This document shows, one piece after another, positions 6,211 through 15,407 of a DNA stretch of 64,000 nt. A program made the position numbers and the translations under genes. The notes under the pieces were generated by a model that saw only the letters and a list, made by a program, of their open reading frames with translations, had not been told where the DNA came from and did not search any database. How positions within the stretch are numbered: the first letter of the stretch is position 1; each line of letters opens with the position of its first letter. Source of the DNA: Pseudomonadota bacterium (GTDB lineage: Bacteria; Pseudomonadota; Gammaproteobacteria; Steroidobacterales; Steroidobacteraceae); assembly GCA_025355105.1 (NCBI GenBank), contig JANYAE010000115.1, positions 1 to 64,000 of the forward strand, written 5' to 3'.

Positions 6211-9200
6211 TCACAACCAGTTGCCCATCAGGATGAAGGGAGCCCAGTAGTACGGATGGCGGAAGTCGAGCTTCCCGCTCTCGTCCCGCTCAGTCCCACT
6301 GAGCAGCGCGAGCTGTGCCTGCCGGAGCGCCTCGGCCTTACTGCGCTGGCGCTGTGCCCCCCGGGATGCGTAGAACGCATGCATCAGCCGGGCAGTAGCG
6401 GTGTCCTGCACTTCCCAGAGCGTCGCGATTACGGCGCGTGCGCCCTTTTTCAGCAGCGTCGTCGCGAGGCCCTCGAATTCGGTACCAGCGCGCTCGCCGG
6501 TGCCGGTGGATGTGTTGCACGCCGACAGCGTCACCAGGTCGTAGGTGCCGAGCGACAGCGTGCTGTCGGAGCGCAGCTCTCGCATCGACAGCAAATCACC
6601 GTCGCCGAGCAGCAGCTGCGACTCGTCCTCGCGTCCGGCGACCAGCTTGAAGTGGGTGGCGACATGCAGAACGGAGAAAGGCGCCTTGCGCCGGGCGAGG
6701 GCGTGTAGCTCCTCCCGGGTGAAGGCCTCGTCGAGGAAGCGCTCGCCAGGCAGTACGCCGCCCGTCCCGGCATCTTGCGCCGTGCGCACGACGGATTGGA
6801 GTTCACCCGGCACGGCGGTCAGCGCTGCGAATTCTCCAAGCGCCCGGCTGACACCGACTCCTGCGGCCGACCAGGCTGTCACCGGCGGTTCCGCGAGGCT
6901 GTCGCGCAGGCCGCCAACGGTATAGACCGCGAGCGCGTACTGCTCGATCAGGTGGCGATGCGCGACTGGATCGTACAGCGCCGCCACCGGCACGTATCGC
7001 AGCGCACCGACCAGGTACAGCATCAGTGTATCGACATGGGCGCTCTTCAGCGGCCCGGCGAGCGGCCCGATCAGGGCCGTATAGAGCTGACCGGCCACAT
7101 CGCGGTAGTTCGACGCGCGCGCCTCGATCGCCTGGCGCAACTGGGCAGCCAGCTGGTTCAGTCGGGCTTCCCCAACCCCACCCGTCAGCCCGATACTCCC
7201 CTGCGCGGTCACGACCATGAACGTGGTGGTCCGGTCGCCGGGTACGAAGTAGATCGCGGCAGCATGTCCGCCGCTTCGATCATCGAGCGTCGCCAGCTGG
7301 TTGCGGATGGCGTCGCGTTCGCCGATGGCAGCCTCGAATGCCCACTGCGTCGGCACGTGTGCCAGCGCTCCCACGGCTTGCCGAAACAGAGAGTCGAGCG
7401 CCTCGCCATCCGCCTGAATCCGTTCGCTCAGCTGGCTGCGTCGGGTTTGTGCCTCGGGACCGGCGTCGCCCCGTCCGTCGAGCGCATCAAGCTCCTCGTA
7501 AGCAGCGGCCAGTCGCTGAGCATTGTCGGCGAGCCGTGTAGACAGCTCTCGCTCGGCCGGCGACAGCGCCACCTCTGTGCCGGCGCCACCATCCTGCGCG
7601 TCACCGCGCACGAGCTCCGCTCGTTCGTGCCATTTCAGTAAGGTCAGCACCTGCTCGGCCTCTGCTAGGCGGCCGCGGCGCACCAGCAGCGCGGCCAGCA
7701 GGCGGTAGCGGGACTCCACGCTGTGGGCCAGCGAGCGTTGCGCTGCCTCGTCGAGTGAGCGCGCGCTCGAGCGCAGCAGCTGGGTCGTGTTGACCGCCTG
7801 CTTCAGGTAGAAGATCGCGAGGTCGGTCTCGCCGCGCCGGTCGTGGAATCGCCCCAGCCGGCTCTCGACCGCCGCCAGCGCCACACGATCCGTGCCAGTC
7901 CGCAGGATTGAATAGGCGCGATGATAGAGCGGCAGGGCGCGCTGCGGCTCGGCAAGGGTTTCATGGAGCGCTGCCAGGTTGTTCAGCGTCACGGCCACCG
8001 CGGTGCTCTGCGGGCCGAAGATCCGCTCGCGAATCGCGAGTGTCTGCAGCTGCAGCGGCAGGGCCTCACGCGGCCGGTTGAGGTCTTCGAGCATCCCTGC
8101 GAGGTTGCCAAGTGTCGTGGCGCTGTCGCGGTGCTCGAGACCCAGAGCCTTCTGCTGGATCGCAAGCACCCGGCGCTCCAGCGGCAGCGCCTGGTCAGGT
8201 CGTTGCTGCGCAACGTACAGCGACGCGAGATTATTCAGGCTCAGCGCGGTCGTCGGATTCTGCGGGCCGAGGCTGCGCTCGTTAATGGCGAGCGCGCGCT
8301 TAAGAAGCGGCTCGGCGTGGTCGTACTGCCCGAGCGCCTTGTAAAGCGATGCCAGATTGCCGAGCCCGCTGGCGGTATCCGGGTGATCCGGCCCGAGGGT
8401 CGCCTCACGAATCTCGAGAGCGCGTCGGTGCAGGGCGACGGCCGCGCCATATTCCCCCATCGCTCCATTGAGTTCCGCCAGATTGTTGAGCGCAATTGCG
8501 GTGTCGGGGTGCTGTGGGCCGACTGCGGCCTCGAGGATCGCAAGCGCCCGCTGCGCGAGGGGCAGCGCCTGCGAGTATTCGCCCTCCTGCTGGTAGAGGA
8601 GCGCAAGGCGGCCCGTGCTCATAGCTACCGCGGGGTTGTCAGGGCCGAACGCCGCCAGATTGATCGCCTGCGCCCGCTGCAGCAGCGGCAGCGCCCCGTC
8701 GTAGCGGCCCATGGTCGTGTACACCGCGGCTAGGTTGCCTAGGGCGGTCGCGGTGGCGGGGTGGTTGGGGCCGAGCATCTTCTCGTCGGACGCTACTGCT
8801 CGCCGTAGCATGGCGGCGGCCTCATCGAGCCGGCCGAGAGACTCCAGCAGCGTCGCAACATTGTTGAGGCTCACCGCGGTGTCGGGATGATCTGGGCCAA
8901 GGGCCTTTTCGCGGATCGCGAGGGCGCGCTGGTGCAGCCGCAGTGCCTCCTGATAGCGGCCAAGCTCACCGGTCGTTTCAGCGACGTTGTTGAGCGTCGT
9001 CGCGGTCTGCGGATCGCTCGGCCCGAAGGCTTTCTCGCGGATGGCCAGCGCGCGCTGATGTAGTGGCAGCGCCTCCTGCGGCCGGCCGAGGGCATCGAGC
9101 GCGCTGCCGAGGTTGGTGAGCGTGGTGGCCACGGGTGGCGCTTCGCGACCGAGCACCCTTTCGCGGATCGCAAGCGCACGCTCGAGCAGGGGTTTGGCGC

Positions 9201-9714
9201 GGCCGCCGTCGCCTCTCGCCAAGTAGAGCGCGCCGAGGTTGTTGAGGCTGAGCGCGGTCGGCGCCGCCTCCGGGCCGAGTGCTTTCTCACGGATTGCGAG
9301 AGAACGCTTGAACAGCGGCTCGGCCTCGTCCAGCCGGCCGGCGGCCCGATGGATGACCGCCAGCGTGGTCGCGAAATCCGCAAGCAGCGGGTCGTTCGGC
9401 GCAAGAATGCCCTCGGCTAGCGTTAGCGCACGCTGGGCGAAGAGCGTCGCCTCCTCATAGCGTCCTTCGTTGAAGAGCCGCACGGCCTCCGTCAATGGCG
9501 CCGTAGGGTCAGTGTTGCTCGGCGACGGGTCCAACGGAACCGCGACCGACGCCGGGGGGTCGGCTCCGAGCGCCGGTACCGCAGTCGCGAAATCGGCAGC
9601 GATCCATGCGATCCACAGGCCGGCGCAGCGCCAGGGTCCGCACCGTCTGCGGGTGGCGCTAGACGAACAGGTCCACCCAAGCCGGCCGCGCGCTCCGTTC
9701 CGTGGCGGTGTCAT
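6211..9714 (-). CDS. Exported TPR-CHAT domain protein (caspase-like peptidase)
   Basis: 1167 residues from ATG 9714, the first ATG outside the upstream gene. The N terminus carries a hydrophobic segment ending near VPALGA, consistent with export. About residues 75-690 consist of roughly a dozen 42-residue kinesin-light-chain-type TPRs of the form ALxIREKALGPDHPDTA. The C-terminal 280 residues are a CHAT domain: the catalytic His sits in VLHVATHF (about residue 1018) and the Cys in TLSACNTSTG (about 1064), followed by GARAVIATLWEV and the terminal YYWAPFILMGNW. CHAT domains are caspase/separase-like Cys proteases. It is 13 bp downstream of a secreted alpha/beta hydrolase gene and almost certainly in one operon with it. 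The likely role is proteolysis or activation of a partner in the periplasm; the substrate is unknown. Confidence 0.9.
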   Translation of the reverse strand: MTPPRNGARGRLGWTCSSSATRRRCGPWRCAGLWIAWIAADFATAVPALGADPPASVAVPLDPSPSNTDPTAPLTEAVRLFNEGRYEEATLFAQRALTLAEGILAPNDPLLADFATTLAVIHRAAGRLDEAEPLFKRSLAIREKALGPEAAPTALSLNNLGALYLARGDGGRAKPLLERALAIRERVLGREAPPVATTLTNLGSALDALGRPQEALPLHQRALAIREKAFGPSDPQTATTLNNVAETTGELGRYQEALRLHQRALAIREKALGPDHPDTAVSLNNVATLLESLGRLDEAAAMLRRAVASDEKMLGPNHPATATALGNLAAVYTTMGRYDGALPLLQRAQAINLAAFGPDNPAVAMSTGRLALLYQQEGEYSQALPLAQRALAILEAAVGPQHPDTAIALNNLAELNGAMGEYGAAVALHRRALEIREATLGPDHPDTASGLGNLASLYKALGQYDHAEPLLKRALAINERSLGPQNPTTALSLNNLASLYVAQQRPDQALPLERRVLAIQQKALGLEHRDSATTLGNLAGMLEDLNRPREALPLQLQTLAIRERIFGPQSTAVAVTLNNLAALHETLAEPQRALPLYHRAYSILRTGTDRVALAAVESRLGRFHDRRGETDLAIFYLKQAVNTTQLLRSSARSLDEAAQRSLAHSVESRYRLLAALLVRRGRLAEAEQVLTLLKWHERAELVRGDAQDGGAGTEVALSPAERELSTRLADNAQRLAAAYEELDALDGRGDAGPEAQTRRSQLSERIQADGEALDSLFRQAVGALAHVPTQWAFEAAIGERDAIRNQLATLDDRSGGHAAAIYFVPGDRTTTFMVVTAQGSIGLTGGVGEARLNQLAAQLRQAIEARASNYRDVAGQLYTALIGPLAGPLKSAHVDTLMLYLVGALRYVPVAALYDPVAHRHLIEQYALAVYTVGGLRDSLAEPPVTAWSAAGVGVSRALGEFAALTAVPGELQSVVRTAQDAGTGGVLPGERFLDEAFTREELHALARRKAPFSVLHVATHFKLVAGREDESQLLLGDGDLLSMRELRSDSTLSLGTYDLVTLSACNTSTGTGERAGTEFEGLATTLLKKGARAVIATLWEVQDTATARLMHAFYASRGAQRQRSKAEALRQAQLALLSGTERDESGKLDFRHPYYWAPFILMGNWL

Positions 9715-9727
9715 CGCGCCGCTGCGG

Positions 9728-11221
9728 CTAGTGGTTCTTGAAGCGCCAGTATTGCCCGATGACGGCATCCGTCACGCGCTCGAGCGCGAAGCGCTCACGC
9801 TCCTCGGGCGGCAGGCTCTTGCGAATCACATACTTGAGGTCCGACATGACCGTGCCGCTGTCGCCGAAGTACGAATGACCGAGGAACTCGGTGCTCACCG
9901 TTGAGGCGTCCACTGTATCGAGGCCCTGCAGGACGACGAGATCCTTGCCGCTCTCGCCGAGGCGGCGATAACCGCCATGCACGCTGCGCGAAGCCGCGAG
10001 CGCCTTGTCGTTGCTCGACGCATAGAGGGTGACCCGCGGCCCTTTGCCGAGAATGGCGGGCCCGATCTCGCGCGCGAACACGTCGGCATCGACATCGGGC
10101 GCCGCCAGCACGATTTGCTTGAATGGGCGACGCTTGCCGGGGTCCTCCTCGAGCAGAGCCTTGAAGCCGCGCGTGAACACGCGATTGCCCATACTGTGCG
10201 CGATCACGTAGATCGGCGTGCCGGGCGCGACCGTTGCCAACGATGCGAGCACCGCCTTCATGTCGGGGACAGACCACTCGGCGGCCTGTTCGTCGACCGT
10301 GTATTCGAGAGTCGCGCCACGCGACGGCCATGAGAAGAGGACCGTCGAGCCGCCGAACCTGAGGTCGAACGCCAGCTGCCCGGCACGCCGCGCGGCGTCG
10401 CCGAAACTCGAGTTGTAGCCGTGGATGAACACCAAGATGCCGGGGTTACCCAGCGCCGTGGCGCGCTTGGCGATCTCGGCACGCCACGCGTCGGTGTCGA
10501 GTACCTTCAGCGACTGCAGCATCACGTGCTTGTCCGGGTCAGCGGTGAATTCCAAGCGCAGGATCGACGGCGCCTCGAGTTGCCCGACCTCGTGCGACTT
10601 CGGCAACGCGACGGTGACCACGCCAAAGGAGAGCGCACCGCGATCGCCCGCGTAGTGTTCGTCCGGCAACACGGCGGCGCTCTGCTTGCGGTTGGTCGCG
10701 TAGTAGACGCGGATGCTGTGGTACCGCAACTTACCTTGGGCGTCGAGGACGGCCTCACCGACCTCCGGAGCGTTGTCCTTGGAGAGCACCGCCGGCGGCG
10801 TCTCGCGGGCCACACCGAGCGCTCGCTCCACGGCGTTGACGAGCCCGCTGCCCGTCCCCCGTGTCACCTCGGCCTCAAGGTCGTGCGCCTGCGCGGCGGT
10901 CAGCGTGATCGTCAGCTTTAGCGTCGGCGCGATCGTCTCGTCGCACAGTTCCGCGTCGTAAGGCGCACCGAATACCTCGTCCGCGCGGTTGCCCCAGAAA
11001 CGCCGATTGGCGAGCACCGCACCAAGGCGCGGCGCGAACGCCGCGACATCCGCACCTTCGACGGTCAGTTGCAGCCGCGCCGTGCGGGTCTCCTCGAGAG
11101 ACGTGCCGCGTACGCACAGGTCGAAGGTCGCTGCGCCCGCGTCGGTGATGAAGCCCGTCAGGGCCAGCGCGAGCAGCGCGGGCAAGAGAGCGGCGGGCGG
11201 GGTGCGAGCGTTCGTCGACAT
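9728..11221 (-). CDS. Secreted alpha/beta hydrolase, DUF900 type
   Basis: 497 residues from ATG 11221, chosen because GGAG lies 6 nt upstream; an ATG at 11227 is the alternative. A signal peptide ends near DAGAA. The first 160 residues are unassigned. From about residue 165 (RVYYATNRKQ) the protein matches DUF900 hydrolases: LVFIHGYNSSFG near 265 (oxyanion-hole region), YVIAHSMGNRVF near 338-349 with the nucleophile Ser in AHSMG, the acidic residue in APDVDADVF, and a late His in LGHSYF. The expected activity is an esterase or lipase. The gene precedes the CHAT protein with a 13-bp gap, which suggests that the two exported proteins act together. Confidence 0.87.
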   Translation of the reverse strand: MSTNARTPPAALLPALLALALTGFITDAGAATFDLCVRGTSLEETRTARLQLTVEGADVAAFAPRLGAVLANRRFWGNRADEVFGAPYDAELCDETIAPTLKLTITLTAAQAHDLEAEVTRGTGSGLVNAVERALGVARETPPAVLSKDNAPEVGEAVLDAQGKLRYHSIRVYYATNRKQSAAVLPDEHYAGDRGALSFGVVTVALPKSHEVGQLEAPSILRLEFTADPDKHVMLQSLKVLDTDAWRAEIAKRATALGNPGILVFIHGYNSSFGDAARRAGQLAFDLRFGGSTVLFSWPSRGATLEYTVDEQAAEWSVPDMKAVLASLATVAPGTPIYVIAHSMGNRVFTRGFKALLEEDPGKRRPFKQIVLAAPDVDADVFAREIGPAILGKGPRVTLYASSNDKALAASRSVHGGYRRLGESGKDLVVLQGLDTVDASTVSTEFLGHSYFGDSGTVMSDLKYVIRKSLPPEERERFALERVTDAVIGQYWRFKNH

Positions 11222-11553
11222 CAGCATCTCCGGTTGTGGCGTATACGGGGGCGATGTTGCGATTGTTCAGTATCCGCCGCGGCGCTTGGGCGCGCTAGCT
11301 CGACGCCGATCGATTGTGGTCCGCAACAATTCGAGCACGTGCTGGGTGACTCAGCTGCGTCGGCCTCATGGGGCGCTGACTGGGAATCCGCCGCTCGAAT
11401 TGGCCAAAACTGAAGCCGGCGCGCGCGTCGTCGAGCCGATCTTGGCGAGGATCAACTGGGGCGCCGAGACGACAATCATCTGTATTGAAACGGTGCGGCT
11501 GTCGCGACGATTTCCGTCCAGCGAAAACTCCAGGACGACGTCGGACGAACGCC
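11222..11553. other. 332-bp gap between hydrolase gene and IS element
   Basis: It must hold the promoter of the hydrolase-CHAT operon. No convincing hexamers were picked out. A minus-strand frame running out of the IS through this gap is not supported by any motif. Confidence 0.4.
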
Positions 11554-11570
11554 AGGGCGTGTTAACACTA
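11554..11570 (+). repeat. Left terminal inverted repeat of the IS element
   Basis: AGGGCGTGTTAACACTA; pairs with 12354-12370 at 16 of 17 positions. Confidence 0.85.
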
Positions 11571-11587
11571 AGTGATACACTCCCGGT

Positions 11588-12356
11588 ATGGAAATCACAG
11601 CCGAACAGTACGCGCGGATCGAGCCGCACCTTCCGATTCAGCGCGGCAACGTCTCGCACCAGAATCTCAACGTGATCAACGCGATTTTGTTTGTCGCGGA
11701 GAACGGCTGTAATTGGCGGGCGTTGCCGAAGCGCTTCGGCAATTGGCACACGATCTACACCCGCATGAATCGCTGGGCGAAAGCCGGCGTGCTGGACCGG
11801 CTGTTTGCCGAACTGCAGCGCGAGCAGCTGATCCGCATCAAGATTGAAGCGGTGAGCCTCGACAGGACGATCGTCAAGGTTCATCCGGAGGGTACCGGTG
11901 CTCCAAAAGCAACGGCCCACAAGCCATCGGCAAGTCCGGCGGCGGCTGGAGCGCCAAAGTTCATATGGTTGCCGCGAGTGCCCGCTGCGCCATAGGGTTC
12001 TCGCTTTCACCCGGACAGGCCGGCGATGCGCCGGAGGGGCGTGCGCCGTTCACTCGATCCATGCGGCGCCGGCGCTGCCCGTCGCCTGCCATCTGCTGAT
12101 GGACTGCGCGTCTGAAGGCAACGAGAGACGCCCGCCGGCGCTCGACGTGGGCTTCATCCCCGTCGTGCCGCCGCATCCGAGCCGCGTTGAGCCCTGGAGG
12201 CTCAAGAAGGCCCCATATCGACGCCGCAACGAAATCGAGCGCCTGTTCAGAAGGCTCAAGGGCCTTCGCTGCATCTTCAGTCGCCTCGACAGGTCCGACC
12301 TGGTGTGCATCGCCTTCAGCTACTTCGCGCTCATCGTGGCAGCACGACGTGAGTAG
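11588..12356 (+). pseudogene. IS427-type transposase, frames disrupted
   Basis: Frame 1 from ATG 11588 encodes the N-terminal DUF4096-type domain: YARIEPHLPIQRGN, NVINAILFVAENGCNWRALP, then SLDRTIVKVHPEGTGAPK. The conserved continuation GPQAIGKSGGGWSAKVHMV and FSLSPGQAGDAPEGRA is in another frame from about 11920. The C-terminal part LLMDCASEGNE, GFIPVVPPHPSR and RRNEIERLFRRLKGL (with the DDE glutamate) is in a third frame from about 12055. IS427-type elements normally need one slippage on an A-run between two frames. Here the run is reduced to CAAAAG and a second shift is needed, so the gene is probably inactive. Confidence 0.8.
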
Positions 12357-12370
12357 TGTTAACACGCCTT
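12354..12370 (-). repeat. Right terminal inverted repeat of the IS element
   Basis: TAGTGTTAACACGCCTT on the plus strand; complement of the left end with a single mismatch. Confidence 0.85.
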
Positions 12371-12453
12371 AGCGGCGGCTGTGTGGGAGCAAGACGTCCC
12401 GTTGCCGGCGGTTTGGTGTGCTTCTTCGTCGTGGCTGGATCGTGTACCCAAGT

Positions 12454-12771
12454 TCAGCTTGCCGCGCCTTTCGGAGTGTATTCATGTTCACTCCGAGCGC
12501 TCCAGCGATACAGATCCTCGTCGCCGCAATGGGGGCATTTGATCGCCGTCAATTGATCGTCGGCTGCGGGCGCGGCCATTTTGCTGCCTGCGGGTGGCGC
12601 TGCAATGGCGATGAGGGCGCCGCATGAGCGGCTCTTGCACAACCACCCGGCGTAGAGATTCCCTGCAACCATTTGCGGCTTCGGCGTCACGTCGACATGG
12701 CGCGCCGCAACGGCGACCGACGGCTTACGTGATGGTGTACCCCGGCTTTTGGCCGGACGTTTGATCGCCAT
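12454..12771 (-). CDS. Hypothetical small zinc-ribbon protein
   Basis: 105 residues from ATG 12771, preceded by GGAGAGAG at a suitable distance. A longer frame to 13044 lacks a ribosome site. The N terminus (AIKRPAKSRGTPSRKP) is basic and probably disordered. Two Cys pairs, CKSRSC (about residues 46-51) and CPHCGDEDLY (about 84-87), suggest a zinc ribbon or knuckle. There is no signal peptide, so it is cytoplasmic. It sits right next to the IS element; no functional partner is visible. Confidence 0.65.
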   Translation of the reverse strand: MAIKRPAKSRGTPSRKPSVAVAARHVDVTPKPQMVAGNLYAGWLCKSRSCGALIAIAAPPAGSKMAAPAADDQLTAIKCPHCGDEDLYRWSARSEHEYTPKGAAS

Positions 12772-13078
12772 TGATCTCTCTCCGCTTGAGAACCTCGAAG
12801 AGCCTACTGCGCCGGCGCCCACTCTACTAGCTCCAGACCAACCGAATTGCGCCTGACAGCCGACCGGCGCAAGAATTGTGACGATTCCCGCGCCCTCCGT
12901 CGTTTGATTCCGCGCAGCGCACCCCGCGGACGAGACGGCGACATCGCCCGTGACGCGCCGGTTGAACCGCTGTTGACGAAGCTTCCCGTGCAGATGTGGG
13001 CGGATGCGTGGAGCCGAACGCGACGTTGCGCCGTCTCGTCTCACCGTCTACCCCAGGTGCTCGTCTACCCGCCGCTCG
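12772..13078. other. 307-bp gap, nothing recognised
   Basis: Holds the promoter region of the zinc-ribbon gene; no other feature is supported. Confidence 0.4.
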
Positions 13079-13750
13079 CTACGCCGCCGGATGCCGTGCT
13101 GCCGCAAGCGCCGCGGCTGCGGCCAGCTTGTGTCTCGCTTGCCATGGCGCCCCGATCGATCGACCCATCGCCGTCAGGAAGGCGTCGACGTCCGCGCCAC
13201 CGAGCGCTGCTGCTGCGTCGCGAATCACGCGCTCGCGGTCGTACCAGTACACCGGCCAGCCGCGTGCCTCGGCTTCGACCGCCAACGCTTCACGGTACAT
13301 GACCGAGTCGGCGACGACCTGCGCGCGATTGTCCGCGATCCGCTGTTCGATCGTCGGCGGAAGCGTGGGGCAGGCGCGGATCGCGATGCGCGCAATCAGT
13401 ACCGGCACGGCGGCGGCCAGCGCGGCGAGGCTCTCGCGTGCGCCGCGGGCGGCGGACTCGTGCACACGCTCAATGAGCGCGACGGCTTCGGCGAGCGTCA
13501 TCGGCCGCGCCCATGGGCTGTTGAGGTAACGGCCCACCGCCCAGGCTCCTTCGTGGTGGTACGGGTGTGTCGGTAGGCCGCGCGTGAGGTCGATGCGCCG
13601 GCGATCGAGTAACACGCCGTCCGCTGCGACGGTCACTAGCACAGCCGAGTTGCCGTGCTCTGCGACGCCGACGGTCGCAGTTCGCTGCGTCCGGCCTCTC
13701 ACCACGTCCTCCACTTTCGAGGCCGCGCCCGGCCGCCGACGTCTTGACAT
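13079..13750 (-). CDS. Conserved hypothetical protein, possible RNase-H-like fold
   Basis: 223 residues from ATG 13750; the longer frame to 13873 has an atypical Arg-rich start and no ribosome site. Residues 25-45 (RTATVGVAEHGNSAVLVTV) look like the first hairpin of an actin/RNase-H-like fold with an early Glu or Asp. LTRGLPTHPYHHEGAWAVG, then IAIRACPTLPPTIEQRIADN and VMYREALAVEAEARGWPV are strongly conserved-looking blocks. I recall similar hypothetical proteins but no function. No partner gene is adjacent. The RNase-H suggestion is inference only. Confidence 0.65.
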   Translation of the reverse strand: MSRRRRPGAASKVEDVVRGRTQRTATVGVAEHGNSAVLVTVAADGVLLDRRRIDLTRGLPTHPYHHEGAWAVGRYLNSPWARPMTLAEAVALIERVHESAARGARESLAALAAAVPVLIARIAIRACPTLPPTIEQRIADNRAQVVADSVMYREALAVEAEARGWPVYWYDRERVIRDAAAALGGADVDAFLTAMGRSIGAPWQARHKLAAAAALAAARHPAA

Positions 13751-14134
13751 TTCCGGTCCGGATCGCGCGAGTTGGACGCGCCGACCGGCGCGAAAACTAC
13801 CAGCCGTCGGCCAACCCGGCAACGGATGCGGCTTCAATCTCGCATACCGGCTTCGCCGCCGCGAAAGGTGCACAGCCAGCTGCCGGTTCTGGCCGGGTCC
13901 TCCTGATCAGGATCCCGATGCCAGACGGTCGGAACAAACCCTCGAGTGCCAGAGTCGAGCTTCGCCCGTCGCCCTCGACCGGCCGTTCACGAGCGTCCGC
14001 CGCGCGGCGCTGACCTACGGTCGGCAGGCGCTGCCGGCAGCGGCGGGCGTGACTGCAAGCCGCGCGGGACGCTCCTCGTACCTGGCGCCAGGGACGCGGC
14101 GCGCCAGACGCGGCGGTTCGTCCCTCGTCCCGCC
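13751..14134. other. 384-bp gap, nothing recognised
   Basis: Only shadow frames. No repeats or RNA-like elements seen. Confidence 0.4.
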
Positions 14135-14914
14135 TCAGTGGCCGAAACTGTCAGCGGCGCCGGGCCGCGGCTTAACGGTCTCGTGTGGCTTCCCGACTGC
14201 CGGAATCAGCATCGGCACGCGTTGCTTGTAACGTCGGTAGGTCTCGCCGAGGAACATCTCGAGGTCACGCTCCTCGTACTGAACGCCGACCAGGATGTAG
14301 CCTGACATTCCGATCGCAAACAGCAGATGGCCGAGCGTCATCCGCGGCGTGCCCCAGAAGCCGAGCAGCAGGCCGAGGTAGATCGGATGACGGATGAACT
14401 TGTAGAAGTACGTCACTTGGAACGGCGGGTGCGTGTAGACACGCCCGACGAGTCCGAGCCAGACCTGACGAAGTCCGAAGAGATCGAAGTGATCGATCAC
14501 GAAGGTCGATAGCAACACGATGCCGAAGCCGGCCAGCAACAGGCCCCAGAGGGCCGCCTGCGCGACCGGCGATTCGGCGTCCCAAATGAGCTGCGGGAGC
14601 GGGCGCCACTGCCAGTACAGAATGATCAGCGCCACGCTCGCTGCGAGGACGAAGGTGCTCCGCTCGATGCTCTCCGGCAGGAACGCCTCGAGGCGCCGCT
14701 TGAAGGCCGGCCGGGCCATCACGGAGTGCTGGACTCCGAACAACGCCATCAATGCGAAATTGATCAGCACTGCGGCACCGGTTGCACTGGGCACACCGTC
14801 ATCGATGCCTTTGGGAACCATGAAGTTGGCTAGGAACGCGATGAGGTAGAGGAAGGTCGCGAAAAAGATGGCGTAGCAGGCCACGCCGTAGGCCAAGCAG
14901 ACTGTCCGTCGCAT
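14135..14914 (-). CDS. mddA: Methanethiol S-methyltransferase (MddA-like integral membrane methyltransferase)
   Basis: 259 residues from ATG 14914, with AGGGGGA just upstream. It has about five to six membrane spans (for example 8-31, 47-66, 93-110, 122-144). Strongly family-typical segments are LFGVQHSVMARPAFKR near 60-76, STFVIDHFDLFGLRQVWL near 145-160, FIRHPIYLGLLLGFW near 182 (the RHPxYxG motif of isoprenylcysteine-methyltransferase-like enzymes) and LVGVQYEERDL near 222. MddA uses S-adenosylmethionine to convert methanethiol to dimethyl sulfide in the inner membrane. The NnrU/ICMT superfamily has many uncharacterised members, so the substrate is a strong inference from close motif agreement, not proof. 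The gene is monocistronic. Confidence 0.82.
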   Translation of the reverse strand: MRRTVCLAYGVACYAIFFATFLYLIAFLANFMVPKGIDDGVPSATGAAVLINFALMALFGVQHSVMARPAFKRRLEAFLPESIERSTFVLAASVALIILYWQWRPLPQLIWDAESPVAQAALWGLLLAGFGIVLLSTFVIDHFDLFGLRQVWLGLVGRVYTHPPFQVTYFYKFIRHPIYLGLLLGFWGTPRMTLGHLLFAIGMSGYILVGVQYEERDLEMFLGETYRRYKQRVPMLIPAVGKPHETVKPRPGAADSFGH

Positions 14915-15407
14915 ATCGGTTCCCCCTGAGTCGCCAATTCTTGGAGGCAATTGAGCCAGCATCGCTCCGGCTGCGCATGTGGCGGAGGCGCTCTGCGAAG
15001 CCTGTCAGCCGCCTTCGCTTCCGGCATGACCTGCTGCCGGGTGATCTGACCGTTCACTTTCGCGGCTTATACACCGGCGATCGGCAGGGCATCAAGACGC
15101 GGCGCAGCAGCGGGTGCGCCCTGCCTCACGTGCGTTGGCTGGAGTCCGCCTCAGGGCGTCGATGCGAAGACACCGAGCGACAGCGCTTGCGCGGGCAGCG
15201 CCGTTCCGCCGCAGCAGGGCTGCGCCGGTTCCCGAGCGTGGAGTTGCGGTCGCCGGGCGCCTCGAGCGTCAGAATGATCGGGCCACCCGATCGCGCTGCC
15301 TATCGCGCGGCCGGTCTGCCGGGGTTCCAACTTGCAATGCGCAAGTGGCAACAACTAGAGTCCCGCAACCCGCGTGATTCAAGTCGCTTGAATCAGGAAG
15401 TCCCACG
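14915..15407. other. 493-bp divergent intergenic region, nothing recognised
   Basis: Separates the divergently transcribed mddA-like gene and the glutathione transferase gene and should contain both promoters. No convincing motif was picked out. Confidence 0.4.

Larger units (their letters stand above)
11554..12370 (+). mobile_element. IS5-family (IS427-group-like) insertion sequence, 817 bp, degenerate
   Basis: The element is bounded by 17-bp inverted repeats differing at one position; the inner 15 bp (GGCGTGTTAACACTA and its complement) match perfectly. Length and gene organisation, two overlapping reading frames encoding one DDE transposase, fit the IS427 group of the IS5 family. I could not identify a clear target duplication. 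The transposase frame is broken (see the transposase entry), so the copy is probably immobile unless supplied in trans. Confidence 0.85.

Noticed and set aside
8000-9400. Tandem DNA repeats / CRISPR-like periodicity inside the CHAT gene
   Set aside because: The roughly 126-bp periodicity encodes 42-residue TPRs and is diverged; no spacer-repeat structure.
11366-12010. 214-codon minus-strand frame across the IS left end
   Set aside because: Runs antisense through the transposase and the terminal repeat; no ribosome site or motif.
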